Of a stretch of 64,000 bases of DNA, positions 1 through 11,530 are shown one piece after another. The stretch covers positions 19,969,501 through 20,033,500 of the forward strand of contig NC_089726.1 in NCBI RefSeq assembly GCF_035083965.1. The letters are read 5' to 3'. The notes under the pieces were generated by a model. That model worked only from the letters and a program-made list of their open reading frames with translations, had not been told where the DNA came from and ran no database searches. The stretch is from Branchiostoma lanceolatum. Lineage: Eukaryota; Chordata; Leptocardii; Amphioxiformes; Branchiostomatidae. Both the position numbers and the translations under genes were made by a program. Position 1 is the stretch's first letter; the number at the start of each line of letters is the position of its first letter.

Positions 1-560
1 CTTGTTTATTCTTGTTTTTTCTTGTTCTAAGAAAATATATCTTTGAGCAAGCATATTATTCTGTGTACAAGAAAAAATAAAAGACCCTGTTTTGAGAAAA
101 TTCAAGAAACCCATATTTTTCTTGTGCAAAGAATTGTTTTCTTACAGACAATCGACCAATATTCCCAGAATATTTTTCTTGCGGTAAGAATAACACATTC
201 TTACGCCTAGATTGAATTTCTCGTTCTTGAACCTTGAAAACAGTTCTGAACTTAAGACTAAAATTCTTACACCTAGAATGTTTCTTGTAGTAAGATTGAT
301 ATTCTTTTACCAGTACCTTTCTGTCCTCTAGACTGCATTTCTTACACCTAGAATGAGTTTCTAGTACTGAGATTTAGGTTCTTTTACTAGGAATACCTTT
401 CTGTCCTCAAGTATACCTAGAATTAGTTTCTTGTTCGGCGTTTGAGGTTCCTGTACTAGGAATACCTTTCTTTCCTCAAGACTGGATTTTTAAAACCTAG
501 AATGAGTTTCTTGTACTAAGATTAAAATTCTTGCACCAGGAATACCTTTCTGTCCCCATG
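1..560. repeat. TTCTTG-rich imperfect tandem repeat at the left edge
   Basis: The first 240 bases are dense in CTTGTT/TTCTTG words. From about 260 to 560 a unit of roughly 60-80 bases recurs four times with the order 'cttacacctagaatg', 'tttcttgta', 'attctttta', 'aatacctttctgtcctc'. No open frame of note crosses it. The composition resembles the element at 44815-45306, so this may be the edge of a related mobile element, but the left end lies outside the window. Confidence 0.6.
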
Positions 561-2703
561 GCCATCATAGTGCATGGTGCGTATTTTGGAATGTTGTTAC
601 ATAGAGTGCATGTACTATACAGCAGCAGCAGCTACATGCCACTAAAGCAGACTGTCATCATTTTCCATTTTGTCTTTTCAGAATGAACAATACAGCTTAT
701 CAGGGCTAAAATATTTATTTTCTGCATACTTGTACATTAATGCATAATATATATTTTGTTAAATATACAATTATAATGAATATATGACTTTGTTTTTATT
801 GCAGATGGATGGTGGGAACTGTTTCCTTATGGAGACTACAACGGAAAGTACCCCGGTCTAAATAGGAAAGTTCAAAACGTGGTCCTTCTGATCTTTTTGC
901 ATAAATTATCAAAATGAACTGGAATTATTCATACATGAACAAGCCAAAACATTGATGAAGCAATGTACGGATAACAATCAGCGAAAAAAGTGAAAAGGGA
1001 GATTTTACTGAACAAAACATTTTGGGGTCATTTTTGACCCCGTTCAGTCATTTTAGTCGCAAAAAAAGGTTCGGGTGTTTGAGGCTTAAACGTTTCAATG
1101 AAAAAAGTAGTATTGGATCCCTCCGAGTGTACACTCTTAAAGAGTCCTGTTTAAAAAAATCATTGAGTCCCCAAATAATGTGTGTTTAGGTCGGCCATGA
1201 ATTCTCCTTTATCAATCCCAACTAATGTGAAAAGAATTTGAGATAAAAGCTTGTTTCTTATTGACAGGATTATGGGCAGGGATGCTTGAAATACAAAGCA
1301 AACCCTCTCCAGAAATACCGTTATTTGATACTTCTGGCAGCCATAAAAGGTGTGTTAAGCCTAATTCATGAATGAAAACAAAAAAAATCATTCCCTCTCC
1401 AAACAAAGACGAAACCGAAGAACCTTCCTAAGTGAAACAAGTTGTAGCTGGATTGACCGCGAGTACATCACCACAGATGTCGAACGGATAACGATTCACT
1501 TCAAATCATTAGCCAAGAGTGCAGCTTTATAGAATGACAATGCGCTGTTTTTGGTACATGTAATAGTTTTGCCAATTACACTCATAAGGCCACACCAATT
1601 TAGTTGGTTGGTTCTCGGAATTGTCCGCATCTTTTGTTTTTCCAAATTGAAAGGAAAATACACCAGACCCCCCATTTAGGTTATTTCCACTCACTACTTT
1701 ACTATACAGTTATTCAATGATTTTCTAGTCTTGGAAACTCACTCTTTACAAGCATTTTACTGATGCATTATTTTTTTAATCAATGTAGGGTATTGGTCCA
1801 CATCAATTCATATATAGCACAACGACACTTAAATCTTCTTTTTAAAATGTAAATAATTTCAACAAAATTTATTTTTCAGATAATCAAAGTTCATTTTTTA
1901 AAGCTGTAAACTAATCCTATCATTTTATAATGTGTAAGCCCTGATCTTTACCCCGGACATTTTACAAACACGTTTTAAAGTTTTTTCGCCGTCGCTCCAT
2001 ATTTTTTAAATGCCGAGAACAAACAATAAAAATTGGTGTGGCCTGAGCAGTTGATGTAAGAATGTGTAGCAAGAATTGAATTTTTTTTGTTCAATTCATT
2101 GGTATACCTGTTTTCATACAAATTGTATCTGTATTACGATTACTATATTGATGTTTAAAATCCCTGATCATATATGTCAGTTTAACACTGTCAAACTGAA
2201 ATACTTTGGCCAAAATCTATGGGAAAAAAGAAACCTACCGACACTATGTTTTTCAAGACCGTAATCAGAAACACAAGTGTTACATGACTTTCTGAGGCCC
2301 AGTTAGTTAGAATTTGGTGGTATCGACACGAGCATGATGATAAAGGTGCGAACTGTCTTTCCAATGTAGTCAGAGTCCACGTATTGAATATACCACTGAG
2401 TAGGGTTGGAAACACTTTTCAGTAGGTCCTACCTGCAAATTTCTTGCACCCGAGACAAACCTCAATCATCTGCACTACTTGGCAAGAAAAAGGAGATTTT
2501 TTAGAATCTTTAAAAAGATGATGGATCAAACTGGTAACCATCTAGAAACCCTTGGCATCTCGCTCCTTCATGTAGCATTTTCAGGTGGTTATAGCATCAT
2601 CAGTAACTGTTACAGCAAATCAAAATCTATATGCACATGTACACCCAGCACCTGGACCAGTGCAGCTTGGGTGCATGTCAAAATCAAAATCCATATGCAA
2701 AAT
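561..2703. other. Intergenic, no gene recognised
   Basis: AT-rich sequence with only short frames (under 75 codons) and no recognisable protein similarity, RNA fold or strong repeat. A tract near 780-850 (pyrimidines, then 'ttgcag' and a short open stretch) looks like a splice acceptor, but nothing identifiable follows it. Confidence 0.5.
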
Positions 2704-2705
2704 CA

Positions 2706-2839
<134 letters not shown>

Positions 2840-2840
2840 T

Positions 2841-3699
2841 GCTGACCAGCTGTCACCAACCAATCATATCGTTGCCTGGAGCCAAGAGGCAACGTCATTG
2901 GCTGGAAACCTTCCCTCCAACAACATGAGGAGTGTCTGATCGGCTGGCCAGCGCAGTGAAAAGGACGAATGGCAGGCCTGCTCACCAGGGCTGTTGCTAG
3001 ACATATGCAAATTCTTTCTTGCAAGAGAGGGTGTTTTGACAGTCCTGGCAATGTTTTGAGATAGTTACGTGTGGCTGAAAGACAGTTCAAACCTTTTTCT
3101 AGTATCATTGCTATCTTTAATACTTTCATTAAGCTGTAACTTTTAATCTTCAAGCAGATGTATGTAGGTTCAGAGCAGTGGAGGGAGGCGAATAGATGAA
3201 AATGTCTGCATCTAGAAAAATGCGCGAAAAGCATGCGTAAAGCACTGGTCTAAACCTTACATCTGCTTGGAGATTACAAAGCTTTCTGCCTTGCTTTTTT
3301 TGTTTGAAATCAGCGTTTGGCTTTATTATGCGCCATAGTTGGAATTTGACAATTACCTTCCCAAAATAACAGCAACCAGTGTCCTAACTTACATCACATG
3401 TCAGTCCTAATACAATGGAATTTGTTACTGCTTCAAGGATAGGGAAGTGAGAGAACTTGTAGCATTTACAAATGCAAGTGCCAGTAAGAAACCATCACCT
3501 GGTCAGCCTATAATGCAAAATGTTATCATCTTGTGTGCTGATACTGAATAACTTGTGCCCTCCTTGATAACAAGACCTGAGACAAAAGCAGCACTTGGGC
3601 AGGTTAGCCCACTAGACAAACATTGTGAAGGCTAAACAATATATGCAGGCGACTAGCCTCTGTACCTGGCTTCAGGGATGGACATGTTTTGGCTTATAT
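2841..3699. other. Intergenic, no gene recognised
   Basis: Unique-looking non-coding sequence. The longest open frame (minus, about 2836-3234) starts inside the microsatellite flank and has no recognisable domain. Confidence 0.5.
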
Positions 3700-4535
3700 A
3701 TATAAAACTGATATACAACTAGAAAGGCCGTCATTTGCCCCTGAGCAAATACAGCATGTTTAGCCATACTCCTCCCCATGCAAGAAGTGGGCTGTCCCAA
3801 AATAATACCTGGGCAAATCGAAATATTAACTGCATGTAGAAAGGCAACATTTGCGAGAGCATCATACTTCGCCAATCTCCCTCCCGATGCATAAATTGAC
3901 TGTTCCAAAATCACCCGTGCAAAAAAAATTCTCTCTACAAGTTCTGCGAGACCCCAAGAGCTTCTTACTGCAAAGGCTTGCGTGTGTTCCTGCAATATGA
4001 CCTCAGGTGACCTAAATAGAACACGCGTTCTTTGGCCAGTAGCAAATGGAACGCGGGGATCCTTAGATAGAACATAGATTCCTTGGCCAGCAGCAAATAG
4101 AACATGGAACGGGGATACCACTTTTGGCCTGTTTTTGGTCTGAAAATGGGCCCAAAAGTCCCCAAAATGAAGCATTCTGAAGTGATGTACACCAGAATTG
4201 TGATTGAAGTCCTGTAGGGACATGTTCAAGGCACCCTTGTACCGAATTTCAGGTCACTTGCTTGCAATACCAGGGCACAGGAGCCCAAAATATAAAAATT
4301 GTCTAAAAATGCCCCAAAAAACCTCCATAAAAATGATTTTAATGCCTGTTTCAACAAAATTAAAAAATCACCTAAGGGTATTTGCCATCTTTACCTACAT
4401 GCCAAATTTCAGGCCGTTTGGCCCAAAAATGACGGAGTAGATTCCATTTGAAGATATGGCAGAAGGAGAAGAAGAAGAAGAAGAAGAACGTGAACAAAAA
4501 CAATATGTTGAGCCATACTAGGTATGGCTAAACAT
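3700..4535. repeat. Probable dispersed repeat with internal duplication and GAA-rich tail
   Basis: The block at 3720-3830 ('agccatactcctccc' then 'ctgtcccaaaat') recurs in diverged form at 3840-3925, so the element is internally duplicated. It continues through a 'gcccaaaaatgacggagtag' stretch into a GAA-rich run at 4462-4490 and ends near the short palindrome 'agccatactaggtatggct'. A 185-codon minus frame crosses it and carries the same duplication, with no known domain. Best read as a non-autonomous mobile element of unknown class. Confidence 0.5.
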
Positions 4536-4598
4536 AATCAGAAAATGGCACATGATAATTATATATTATACATAATTATCATGTGCCATTTTCTGATT
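4536..4598. repeat. Perfect 27-bp hairpin
   Basis: Arms 4536-4562 and 4572-4598 are exact reverse complements separated by a 9-base loop. It directly abuts the repeat ending near 4535 and may be that element's terminal structure, or a small inverted insertion. Confidence 0.85.
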
Positions 4599-4944
4599 GT
4601 ATATCAGTTTTCCGATTGATACCAGTTTCAGACTTGTTGGTCTCAAAAAACATGTAAGATTAGAATACTGATATTGAAATTCAGAAAAACAGATATTGAA
4701 AATAGGAAAACAGCACATCATAAGTCCTGAAGCCCGCTATATGGAGGTTAGAAGGCAACCACCATTTTAACACCTGGTAACTGAGATTACAACTACTTGT
4801 CATATTGTTCTGCATCTATGGTTCGAATTCTACTGTTATCTTTGGACACAGAATGGATATCGAGCAACGTGTTAAAGCTAGAAAAATATCAGGCCATTGC
4901 TGCAAGATTGTCATCAAAATTCCTGAATGCTTAGCAATAAAACG

Positions 4945-5066
4945 TAGCCTGGGTGCCATCCTTTTTAGCTCTACTCTTTTTTCTCTGTTTCTTTCGTAGT
5001 CATGTGGCTATGGGAGCGACTGAGAGAATGGAGTAAAGCTAAAAGGGTACCGGTGGAACCCAGGCT
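4945..5066. mobile_element. Short foldback MITE with TAGCCTGG ends
   Basis: Left end 'TAGCCTGGGTGCCA' and right end 'TGGAACCCAGGCTA' are inverted repeats. Complementarity extends inward (TTTTAGCT..ACTC on the left, GAGT..AGCTAAAA on the right). There is no coding capacity. The same TAGCCTGG-type ends are seen at 20296-20700, 23398-23651, 28108-28366 and 54264-54376. Confidence 0.75.
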
Positions 5067-5414
5067 AAGGGAAACAAAGTTTTTTTTGTCATGTCTTTCT
5101 TTTACTCCAGTATGTCTGAGTGATGTTTGGTGAATGAATGAAATGCAACCAATGTAGGGACCTCGAGTATAATCTCAGGGCTAATCTCAGGTGCAACTGT
5201 TTAAATACTTTGTCTTCTTTACCAGGTTCATGCAGCATTTTCGCCATTCCAAAAATCACTTATAAAATCCATATCCCCACTTAGGTTAGTCAGATTCCAA
5301 TAAGAACCCAACAATAAAATTAGAAAAAATTATATATTCATTTTTAATTCTATAAGATTTCCACCCTCTCAACTAGGAAACGGTAATCCAGCCTCCCCAT
5401 ATTATACAAGGAAA
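5067..5414. other. Intergenic, nothing recognised
   Basis: AT-rich non-coding sequence between a MITE and a microsatellite. Confidence 0.5.
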
Positions 5415-5906
5415 ACTCACTTACTCACTCACTCACTCACTCACTCACTCACTCACTCACTCACTCACTCATTCAGACTCACTCACTCATTCAGACTCAC
5501 TCACTAGTCACTCACTCACTAAATCACTCACTCACCCAATCAATCACTCACTCACTCACTCATTCACTCACTCATTCAGACTCACTCATTCAGACTCACT
5601 CACTCACTCACTAGTCACTCACTCACTAAATCACTCACTCACTCACTCATTCAGACTCACTCACTCACTCACTCACTCACTAGTCACTCACTCACTAAAT
5701 CACTCACTCACTAAATCACTCATTCATTCAGACTCACTCACTCTCACTCACTCACTCACTCACTAAATCACTCACTCAATCACTCACTCTCAATCACTAA
5801 CTCACTCTCAATCACTAACTCACTCACACTCACTCACTCACTCTCACTCACTCACTCACTCACTCACTCACTCTCACTCACTCTCACTCTCACTCACACT
5901 CACTCA
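5415..5906. repeat. Long imperfect ACTC tetranucleotide array
   Basis: Nearly 500 bases of CACT/ACTC repeats broken by recurrent interruptions ('attcagact', 'tagtcact', 'aaatcact', 'tctcact'). The interruptions recur in blocks of about 90-100 bases, which suggests higher-order duplication of an originally simple repeat. Confidence 0.95.
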
Positions 5907-7110
5907 AAGAGTGATGCTCGCTCGCCCAGACAGCTTAGCCCGCTCGGGGTGTGGGTTTACGGCCTTGGATTAAATTAGTTCTCCGGTTCTCCCCCTAGTA
6001 AAGTATCACAATATGATAGGACTGGCAGTTCTTATCGAGAAATAGTGCTTCATAATAAAGATGACATACAGTGGACGAAACTATTGAAGTCTGAGGCCAT
6101 CACTAACATTTATCCAGTATGATGGCTCATCCTAGACAATTTATCACCAATACAACAAAATAAACCAGGGTAGTAATTCATAGAAGTAAATCAGGGTCTG
6201 TGATTTCACACCTTACATCAAGATCCATTTCATGCATTTATCTTACAACTGAGCAGGTCACTAGCAAAAGAAATTAACAAACACCTCACCCACAATGTAC
6301 ACACTATAGATACTTCACCGAGAATTGTGTCTTACGAACTCTTGTTCAGTTTGGTTTTGCTCAATACGTTCGTAATTTTCATATTCTTGAATAACTTTTG
6401 ACATTTTGTCTGAACCAATATCGGTTAAAAATATCCAAAACTGATAAGGTTCGCTATATAGTATGATGTGTCATTTTTAGAACATCAACACTTATGGGAT
6501 TCTATAAAACATATATATAGAACAACCTTTAACATAGGCCCAATTTGACCTTGTCCTTTTAACTGTAACGTTAGTACTAACGTTACACATCGTAGTCTAC
6601 TACTGTAATAGGCTACAGCTTTTTTCTGGGTGTAAAAAGAAGAAAAAAACTGTAGTCTACTACAGAAGTCTACTACACCCTCGGAGGCTGTAGTACTGCG
6701 CTTCGGCGAAAGTTCTGAGAGACTCAACGGTTGAACCGGGTGTGAAGCCAAACTGTAGTACAGAGGTTACAAGTAGACTACACTTCGAAGGCAACAGCCA
6801 TATTCGATCTGACATAAGTCGAACTGAACGCGTGTTCCATTTCGGGTCATCTGCGGTCATTCTCTAGTTTTCACTGTAAAACCAAGTATTTTCCATCAGA
6901 TAAAACCCCTACCTTTTCACAAATAAAAGCCATGCTGAAATTCACCCCCACGATTTTTCAAAGGTCACAATAGGTCACTACAGTTTCATGGCAATCCGGG
7001 AACAGTGGATGTCCAGGGCTTCCTGTCAGTGAGTATAAAGCGGACGTGAAGTTGTAGTGTACTACAGAAGTTGACTACGATGTGTAATGCTACAGTTTCA
7101 AAGAACAAGT
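5907..7110. other. Intergenic with GTAGTCTACTAC motif cluster
   Basis: No gene recognised. The stretch 5925-5985 is related, in reverse, to the element near 23540-23600. A 22-bp perfect palindrome built on TAACGTTA lies at 6565-6586. Between 6590 and 7070 the palindromic word GTAGTNTACTAC occurs at 6592, 6652 and 7054, with half-copies near 6667 and 6771. Confidence 0.55.
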
Positions 7111-8665
7111 GTGCCATAGTGTTCTCCGTGATATTCTAGATCCAATCCGTTACACTTGAAAAAAAGAAGAAGTTTAGTTTTGTCATTAAATGAGTACGCG
7201 GCGATTTCACTTCCTCAGCGGACACAATAATTATTATTATACACCATCTGAGGTAAGTTCTTTCCTTTCAATTCGACAACTTGCGGTAGTTTCAGTGTGT
7301 AAAATTGGAAATGTTTGCGTTGATCTTAATTTCATGGTAGAGTGAAAATAGAGTGTTCGCGGTGGTATTATTATAAACTAGTTTTCGGTAGAAACTGCAA
7401 ATGCAGGACTTGAATACTGTAAATGAGGAAATAGAGCGTTCGCGGTGATCGTAGTGAAGAAGTGAACAGTTGCATATTTTACAGTACACCGGCATAAAAC
7501 ACTCGGCATTCATTTTGGTACAAAACAGATGTGTATATGTTGAGAGTTCCTTCCCCCGATGCGAATTCTCGATAAGCTGACAAATTTCGATCCTATCTGA
7601 CAATAAGGTCGAAGGTCAAATATAAATTAGCGTCCATAACTATGAGGGGAGGAGGGGAGAGGGCAAGCCAGCAAAGATTCTCTAAATACACTTTCAAAAG
7701 ATATTAAACTTGCCGTTATACACATTAAAAGCTAGCTTTTAAGAGCCTATACAAAAATAGCACAAGATATCATACATTGTTAATTTTAATTTGAAGACGA
7801 ATCATCAGGACTCCCCCTTGTTTGATATAGAATCTTCCATCCGGTAATTTTGCATTATCGTGCCTGGTCTTGCGCTCAGGTGGCCAAACAACAACAATAT
7901 TTTCCCACAAGTAACATTTTCATCGAGTCGCCTGCGCCAGATATAAACTGTAAGTACATCTTGAGCAATGTTAGAAGCTACACAGGTTTTGGGAATATCG
8001 AATTCATGTTTTACGCGGCGATATTAGGCGATTATTGGGGTGGGTGGTGCATGGTGGGGTGAGTTTTGGAACCTCCTATCCTTTAAATCAACAGAGATGA
8101 GTGTCGGTTCTGTTCACATTTGTATAGTAAGGTGATTTGTATGATGGCGTCAGTCATGTTTACACACTTGTATAGTAAGGTGAGATATACAATGATAAGA
8201 ATAGAGCGGAACTTCACGATCATCATGTGGAAATTTCGAAACCAATTTAGTACGAAGGACCATAAGCACAGAGATATCTTGCGCAGTGGCGACACTTTCC
8301 ACACTGGTCCCAAACAATTTCCACAGTAGCATGAATGGGTCCTTTTCTCCTCTTACGGCTATTTTCTTTTTTAAAGCAGATTTTGGGATGAATAGTTGTA
8401 ATATTTCTGCCTGTAATGTTTTTCTTGGATTGGCTGCAATATAAGGGATCCCTGTTTTTATTTGCATCCGGGGTATCTGACGACTGTACATACGTAACAT
8501 AGGCAAAAGGATGTTAGCAAATCAGGTTACTGATAAACATTGAAATTTATTTTGATTTCTCTTTTGCCTAACAACTCCTTTTCGCCTAGCTACTATCAAC
8601 ATCATTGCGAATACTCGAAGGCAAGTTTTTTCTTCAAGCAATTTTTGTTTCTTTTCTTTGTTTAG
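7111..8665 (+). promoter_or_regulatory. 5' region and likely non-coding first exon of kelch gene A
   Basis: This stretch shares ordered blocks with the DNA upstream of gene C: 7119-7165 with 19968-20022, 7567-7620 with 23968-24035, 7860-7950 with 24272-24370, and 8248-8335 with 24797-24886. In both copies the third block ends at a consensus donor (GTAAGT after 7949 here, after 24368 in C), so it is probably a 5' UTR exon. The intron would run from 7950 to the pyrimidine-rich acceptor at 8664-8665, just before the coding start. No ATG-led frame in this exon continues into gene A. TSS and core promoter elements are not evident. Confidence 0.5.
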
Positions 8666-8667
8666 AA

Positions 8668-10383
8668 ATGGACGACAGCCCTGATCCTGAGGTGGATAGC
8701 TTTGTCGCGGCTTGGTTCTTCCAGGATTTGCGGAATCTGAGATCGAAGGGAGTGTTGGTGGACGTTACTCTATGTGCGGAGGGCAAAGAGATCCCCTGTC
8801 ACCGGTTGGTTCTCGCCGCCAGCAGCGAGTACTTCGAGGCCATGTTTGGTGGAGGACTCAGCGAGAGCAAGAAGGACAAGATAGAGATTGGAGGAGTGAG
8901 CGCAGAGGCATTACAGCAGTTGGTAGACTTCGCCTACACGTCTAGAATAACTGTAAACAATGACAACATCCAGCCCCTGTTTGTAGCCGCCAACATGCTG
9001 GAGTTTGTGCATGTACAGATGGCTTGCGAAAAGTTTCTCACAGAGAGCTTGAGCCCAGACACGTGTGTGGGAATCTGGGGACTAGCAGATAAGATGTCGT
9101 GTGAAGAGTTGTCTGACAAAGCCAGGCACTGTGCCATGAAAAATTTTGAACAGGCGTGCGCAACTGAGGAATTTCTTGAGCTACCCTTTGACCTCTTGTT
9201 GAGGTACATCTCAGATGACGGGCTTCAAGCCAAGAAGGAGGAGCAAGTTTTGGAGGTGGTCATGCTTTGGACAAGACATAATCTTGAAGAACGACAGAAA
9301 CACCTCAAGGAGTTGCTTCGATGCGTTTGCTTCTCACGTATGGACCGAAACTATCTTGAGAACATTTTGAAGGAAGACAAGGTGTTGGCAGCAGTTCGTG
9401 GAATCAAGCAGATGACAAAGAGCCGGTCGAAGAATGCAAGACCTCGCCAAATTCTTCAAAACGAAATTCTGGCTCTCGGTGGTGTGAAAGGAAGAGATAT
9501 ACATGGGAACATCATTATGAGCGAGAGCATCTACAGGCTTGAGCTTGATTCCCATTGCGTTGATAGCGATCCGCTGCCACAGCAAATTCGGGAAACCTTG
9601 GGCTTTGCAGCCTGTGTTCTTGACAATGACGTAATTGTAACAGGCGGGAGCATGTCTCTCCGTCAAGCATGGCGGTACAGGCCATCCCAGAAGAGTTGGA
9701 TGTGGCTGGGAGACCTGAAGAAAGGTAGACACTGGCACGGGATGGTGGTTTTACAGGGAAAGGTGTACGTCGTTGGTGGCCTTAGCGCACCAGATACCAC
9801 TGAAAGCATATCTGATGTTGAGGTGTACAATAAGAAGACCAACCGTTGGAAGAAAGTGGCACCACTGCTACAGGGAGCGAACTGTTTCGGCGTAACCACC
9901 TGTTGTGGAAAGATGTACATATTTGGCGGCGAGGTTAACGAGCACTACGACACTGATGCCGTTCAGTGCTACGACCCTGCTCAAAATGAGTGGACTTTCA
10001 AATTGCACATGCCAGACACAATGGCAAATATAAAAGCGTGCACAGTCGGCTCCAAGATCTACTTTGTTGGTGGAATGTTCACGTGTGTGTGGAGCTTCGA
10101 TCCCGAGACAGACGATTACGAGGAGTTGGCGGACAGACTGGTCCCGTGGGACCACTGTAGTGCCACGGTGTGCGGCTCGGAGATCTACATCACCGGCGGG
10201 AATGCACACCTGGGATCCCGCGGCCGGGCCTTGTACGACCTTACGGGGGACGATAGCTATCTGCGTATACAGAACCAGCCTACGGTTCAGTGTTACGACA
10301 CTGTCAGTGACACCATGGTCTGGGGTAAGGATCTACCAGTGTCACTGGATGGACACTGCACTATAACTATACCCAAAGTCTAA
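8668..10383 (+). CDS. Kelch-like protein (BTB-BACK-Kelch), gene A
   Basis: 571-codon intact frame in one exon. By family this is a substrate adaptor for a CUL3 ubiquitin ligase: BTB binds CUL3 and the Kelch propeller binds the substrate. Residues about 14-124 form the BTB domain (DVTLCAEGKEIPCHRLVLAA is typical), about 129-235 the BACK domain (EEFLELPFDLLLRYISDDGL), and from about 285 a Kelch propeller with recurring VTGG, VVGG, FGG and ITGG strands and W/Y partners. The start chosen is the Met in MDDSPDPEV, two bases after acceptor AG 8664-8665; a Met 63 bases upstream would translate the polypyrimidine tract. It is closest in style to the KLHL24/KLHL35 group, but orthology cannot be assigned by eye. 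Genes B and C are tandem paralogues. Confidence 0.93.
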   Translation: MDDSPDPEVDSFVAAWFFQDLRNLRSKGVLVDVTLCAEGKEIPCHRLVLAASSEYFEAMFGGGLSESKKDKIEIGGVSAEALQQLVDFAYTSRITVNNDNIQPLFVAANMLEFVHVQMACEKFLTESLSPDTCVGIWGLADKMSCEELSDKARHCAMKNFEQACATEEFLELPFDLLLRYISDDGLQAKKEEQVLEVVMLWTRHNLEERQKHLKELLRCVCFSRMDRNYLENILKEDKVLAAVRGIKQMTKSRSKNARPRQILQNEILALGGVKGRDIHGNIIMSESIYRLELDSHCVDSDPLPQQIRETLGFAACVLDNDVIVTGGSMSLRQAWRYRPSQKSWMWLGDLKKGRHWHGMVVLQGKVYVVGGLSAPDTTESISDVEVYNKKTNRWKKVAPLLQGANCFGVTTCCGKMYIFGGEVNEHYDTDAVQCYDPAQNEWTFKLHMPDTMANIKACTVGSKIYFVGGMFTCVWSFDPETDDYEELADRLVPWDHCSATVCGSEIYITGGNAHLGSRGRALYDLTGDDSYLRIQNQPTVQCYDTVSDTMVWGKDLPVSLDGHCTITIPKV

Positions 10384-10537
10384 GACTAACAGTAGTAGTA
10401 TAGCAGAGCTGGTAAACATGTTTTCATAGACAAAAGATGCAAGGTTTGTAACAATTATCTCTGAATGTACTTGAGCTTAAACTTAAACTCAAAGCACTAA
10501 GATGTGACCAAGTAGGTTTTAACCTCCTTAATGTGAC

Positions 10538-11284
10538 TAGCCTAGCATAGCAGGCTCACTGGGCCTTTGGGGGGGGGGGGGCTTATAATACACTTTTTCC
10601 AATTGACAGTTTACCTTAAATGTTTATGTATTGCAATGAACTTGAATCGTTAAAAATGCCTTGCTTAATTTCACAACACTTCGGTGTTTCGAGGAGGGAC
10701 AGTCGCAAAGCATGACGGGGGGTTTCCAGAAAAGGCTGGGCTGTCTACCTGGTCTGGCTAGCTGGCCTGTCTACCACTTCAGGCTTCTTAGATCCCCCTA
10801 TTCATATCCCCACAAAAGGTCAGACACTTTCTCAGTTGCTTAAACGTATAAAAAAGAACTACAACCATTACAATAACAATAAATTGAAGCTGACTTTAAA
10901 AACAGTTTATTCCATATTAAACTTCACAAAACTGAATAAAACTTAATATAGCACTTCAACTCAAACAATGACTAGTACCATTGTCCCAACTGTTTACATG
11001 CACACAACCATACTGTACCAGTGCAGACTGACAGCTCTTGCACTCATGTCACAAACTATACTTCAACTATTTCATCCCCACCATAATGAGGTCGCATGGC
11101 CAGCTGTTTTTAGAAGCTCTTGTTTCTGATGATTTCTTTTTGTACTGGGTCGTTTGTGCAAGCCCGTACCAGGTCTAATTTTAATGGGCAGGCTGCACAA
11201 ACGACCCAGTACAAAAAGAAGTCATCAGCAAAAAGTGTATTATAAGCCCCCCAAAAGGCTTAGAGAGCCTGCTATGGAGGCTAG
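10538..11284. mobile_element. 747-bp TIR DNA element downstream of gene A
   Basis: Ends at 10538-10602 and 11229-11284 are inverted repeats of about 55 bp (CATAGCAGGCTC, GCTTATAATACACTTTTT). The heptamer ATGTGAC flanks both sides (10531-10537 and 11285-11291), consistent with a 7-8 bp target-site duplication of hAT type. A second, internal foldback lies at 11128-11226 (33-bp arms around CTGGGTCGTTTGTGCA). No transposase frame, so non-autonomous. It begins 155 bases after the gene A stop and may affect its 3' end; the terminal poly-G run is at 10571-10582. Confidence 0.8.
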
Positions 11285-11400
11285 ATGTGACCTTGTATAG
11301 GTAGGACTTAGGTCGTGTATGACCTACAGTACATACAGGAGCGTGTCATTGTTTTTGTAGCTACAAGTTAGAGGTTTCTTGGAAAAGAACTTCAAGGTAG

Positions 11401-11530
11401 CAATTGTATAATCTCCAAGCAGATCTCCACGGTGCGCTGAAAATCGTATATGAGCTTCTCCTGGAGCTTCTCTGGCTAGCATATACGATTTTCGGCGCAC
11501 GGTAGAGATCTGCTTGGAGATAAGCAATTG
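11401..11530. mobile_element. Foldback element, AATCTCCAAGCAGAT family, copy 1
   Basis: Left arm 11401-11452 and right arm 11480-11530 are near-perfect inverted repeats (CAATTG..AATCTCCAAGCAGATCT..GAAAATCGTATATG). No coding capacity. Related foldbacks lie at 12537-12598 and 13987-14097. Confidence 0.8.

Noticed and set aside
3672-4229. 185-codon minus frame
   Set aside because: It lies within an internally duplicated dispersed repeat and has no recognisable domain.
8605-8667. Upstream Met extending kelch gene A by 21 residues
   Set aside because: The extension translates the polypyrimidine tract of a strong 3' splice site; MDDSPDPEV is the better start. The same applies to the Met at 25236 in gene C.
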